From NCBI GenBank assembly GCA_015478945.1, contig JABUQX010014873.1:1-48140 (forward strand): 48,140 nt of DNA, in the 5' to 3' direction. Shown here one piece after another: positions 47,931 through 48,140 of the stretch. The stretch comes from Trachelipus rathkii (taxonomy: Eukaryota; Arthropoda; Malacostraca; Isopoda; Trachelipodidae). Position numbers and translations under genes: made by a program. A model generated the notes under the pieces. The model was given only the letters and a program-made list of their open reading frames with translations, did not search any database and had not been told where the DNA came from. Position 1 is the stretch's first letter. Each line of letters starts with the position of its first letter.

Positions 47931-47972
47931 TACAAGATGTCCCTCAAGTATACGAGACGAAACGCGTCGGGA
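47931..47972 (+). ncRNA. Hammerhead-ribozyme-like motif at the Penelope-like 3' end
   Basis: Contains GACGAAACGCGTC (47956-47968). GAAAC is the 3' core strand of hammerhead ribozymes, and the palindromic ACGCGT is the very short stem III known for minimal hammerheads in Penelope-like elements, which are thought to act as dimers. About 15 bases upstream lies AAGATGTCCC, a decayed version of CUGAUGA plus the start of stem II, which could pair weakly with GAGA before GAAAC. The CUGA part of the core is altered, so activity is unlikely. Its place directly after the GIY-YIG-like segment is as expected for this class. Confidence 0.45.
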
Positions 47973-48094
47973 AATGCAAATAAATATATTCTTCTTCCCT
48001 GTATAATTATTTTCAAAGAATTATTTTAAAGAAATTAAATTATGTACCAAAAATAAATATTTAGAACGTTGTAAATAAAACAAAACTTTAGTAA

Positions 48095-48140
48095 TAATAA
48101 TGAATATATAATAATAATAAATAATAATAATAATATAATA
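48095..48140. repeat. TAA microsatellite at the window edge
   Basis: (TAA/TAATAT)n running off the end of the window. Confidence 0.9.

Noticed and set aside
1..48140. CRISPR arrays, rRNA, tRNA, prokaryotic promoters, terminators or operons
   Set aside because: No regularly spaced unique-spacer repeats, no conserved rRNA or cloverleaf sequence was noticed, and the spliced exons and LINEs indicate eukaryotic nuclear DNA.

Overview
The window looks like nuclear DNA of a eukaryote, most likely a decapod crustacean (crab-like). The evidence is strong AT richness, very dense TA, GA and TAA microsatellites, spliced coding exons with GT/AG boundaries, and decayed non-LTR retrotransposons whose reverse-transcriptase wording resembles the Jockey-type elements I know from crab genomes. 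That assignment rests on family knowledge and not on a search. No bacterial-style gene, rRNA, tRNA, CRISPR array or operon was seen. The longest open frames are either decayed retrotransposon or translations of GA repeats.

The one host gene I can support is an SLC9B (NHA-type sodium/proton exchanger) gene. It is represented by two consecutive phase-0 exons at 10389-10553 and 10767-10847 on the + strand, carrying the WLPKATVQ motif and the following AAIGS-ALD segment. Its other exons were not found. The exon pair is squeezed between two LINE relics. One ends in a 19-base A run at 10130, about 260 bases upstream. The other is recognisable from about 10.9 kb, roughly 60 bases downstream.

Layout. 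1-3.6 kb: AT-rich, nothing recognised. 3.6-3.86 kb: a possible LINE C-terminal scrap. 3.9-10.13 kb: a moderate-GC block whose right half is a broken LINE with RT and RNase H. 10.39-10.85 kb: SLC9B exons. 10.9-13.06 kb: a second LINE. 14.2-15.0 kb: a dispersed GC-rich repeat copy plus compound TA/GA microsatellites. 15-31 kb: AT-rich with long GA and TA tracts, and repeat copy C at 23.1 kb. 31.1-32.2 kb: unexplained block plus a LINE tail. 33.6-34.5 kb: opposed TAA and TTA arrays. 34.67-34.88 kb: a hAT-like terminus. 35.1-37.4 kb: a LINE on the minus strand. 37.7-38.86 kb: a segment with about 47 bp inverted termini that contains repeat copy B. 40.3-41.6 kb: a moderate-GC block starting with repeat copy D. 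41.6-47.0 kb: AT-rich. 47.03-47.99 kb: a probable Penelope-like element remnant with GIY-YIG-like wording and a hammerhead-ribozyme-like 3' motif.

I found no multi-gene system acting together. The interest is in mobile-element biology: a short A-tailed non-autonomous family with four copies here, the Penelope-like/hammerhead remnant, and retrotransposons crowding a transporter gene.
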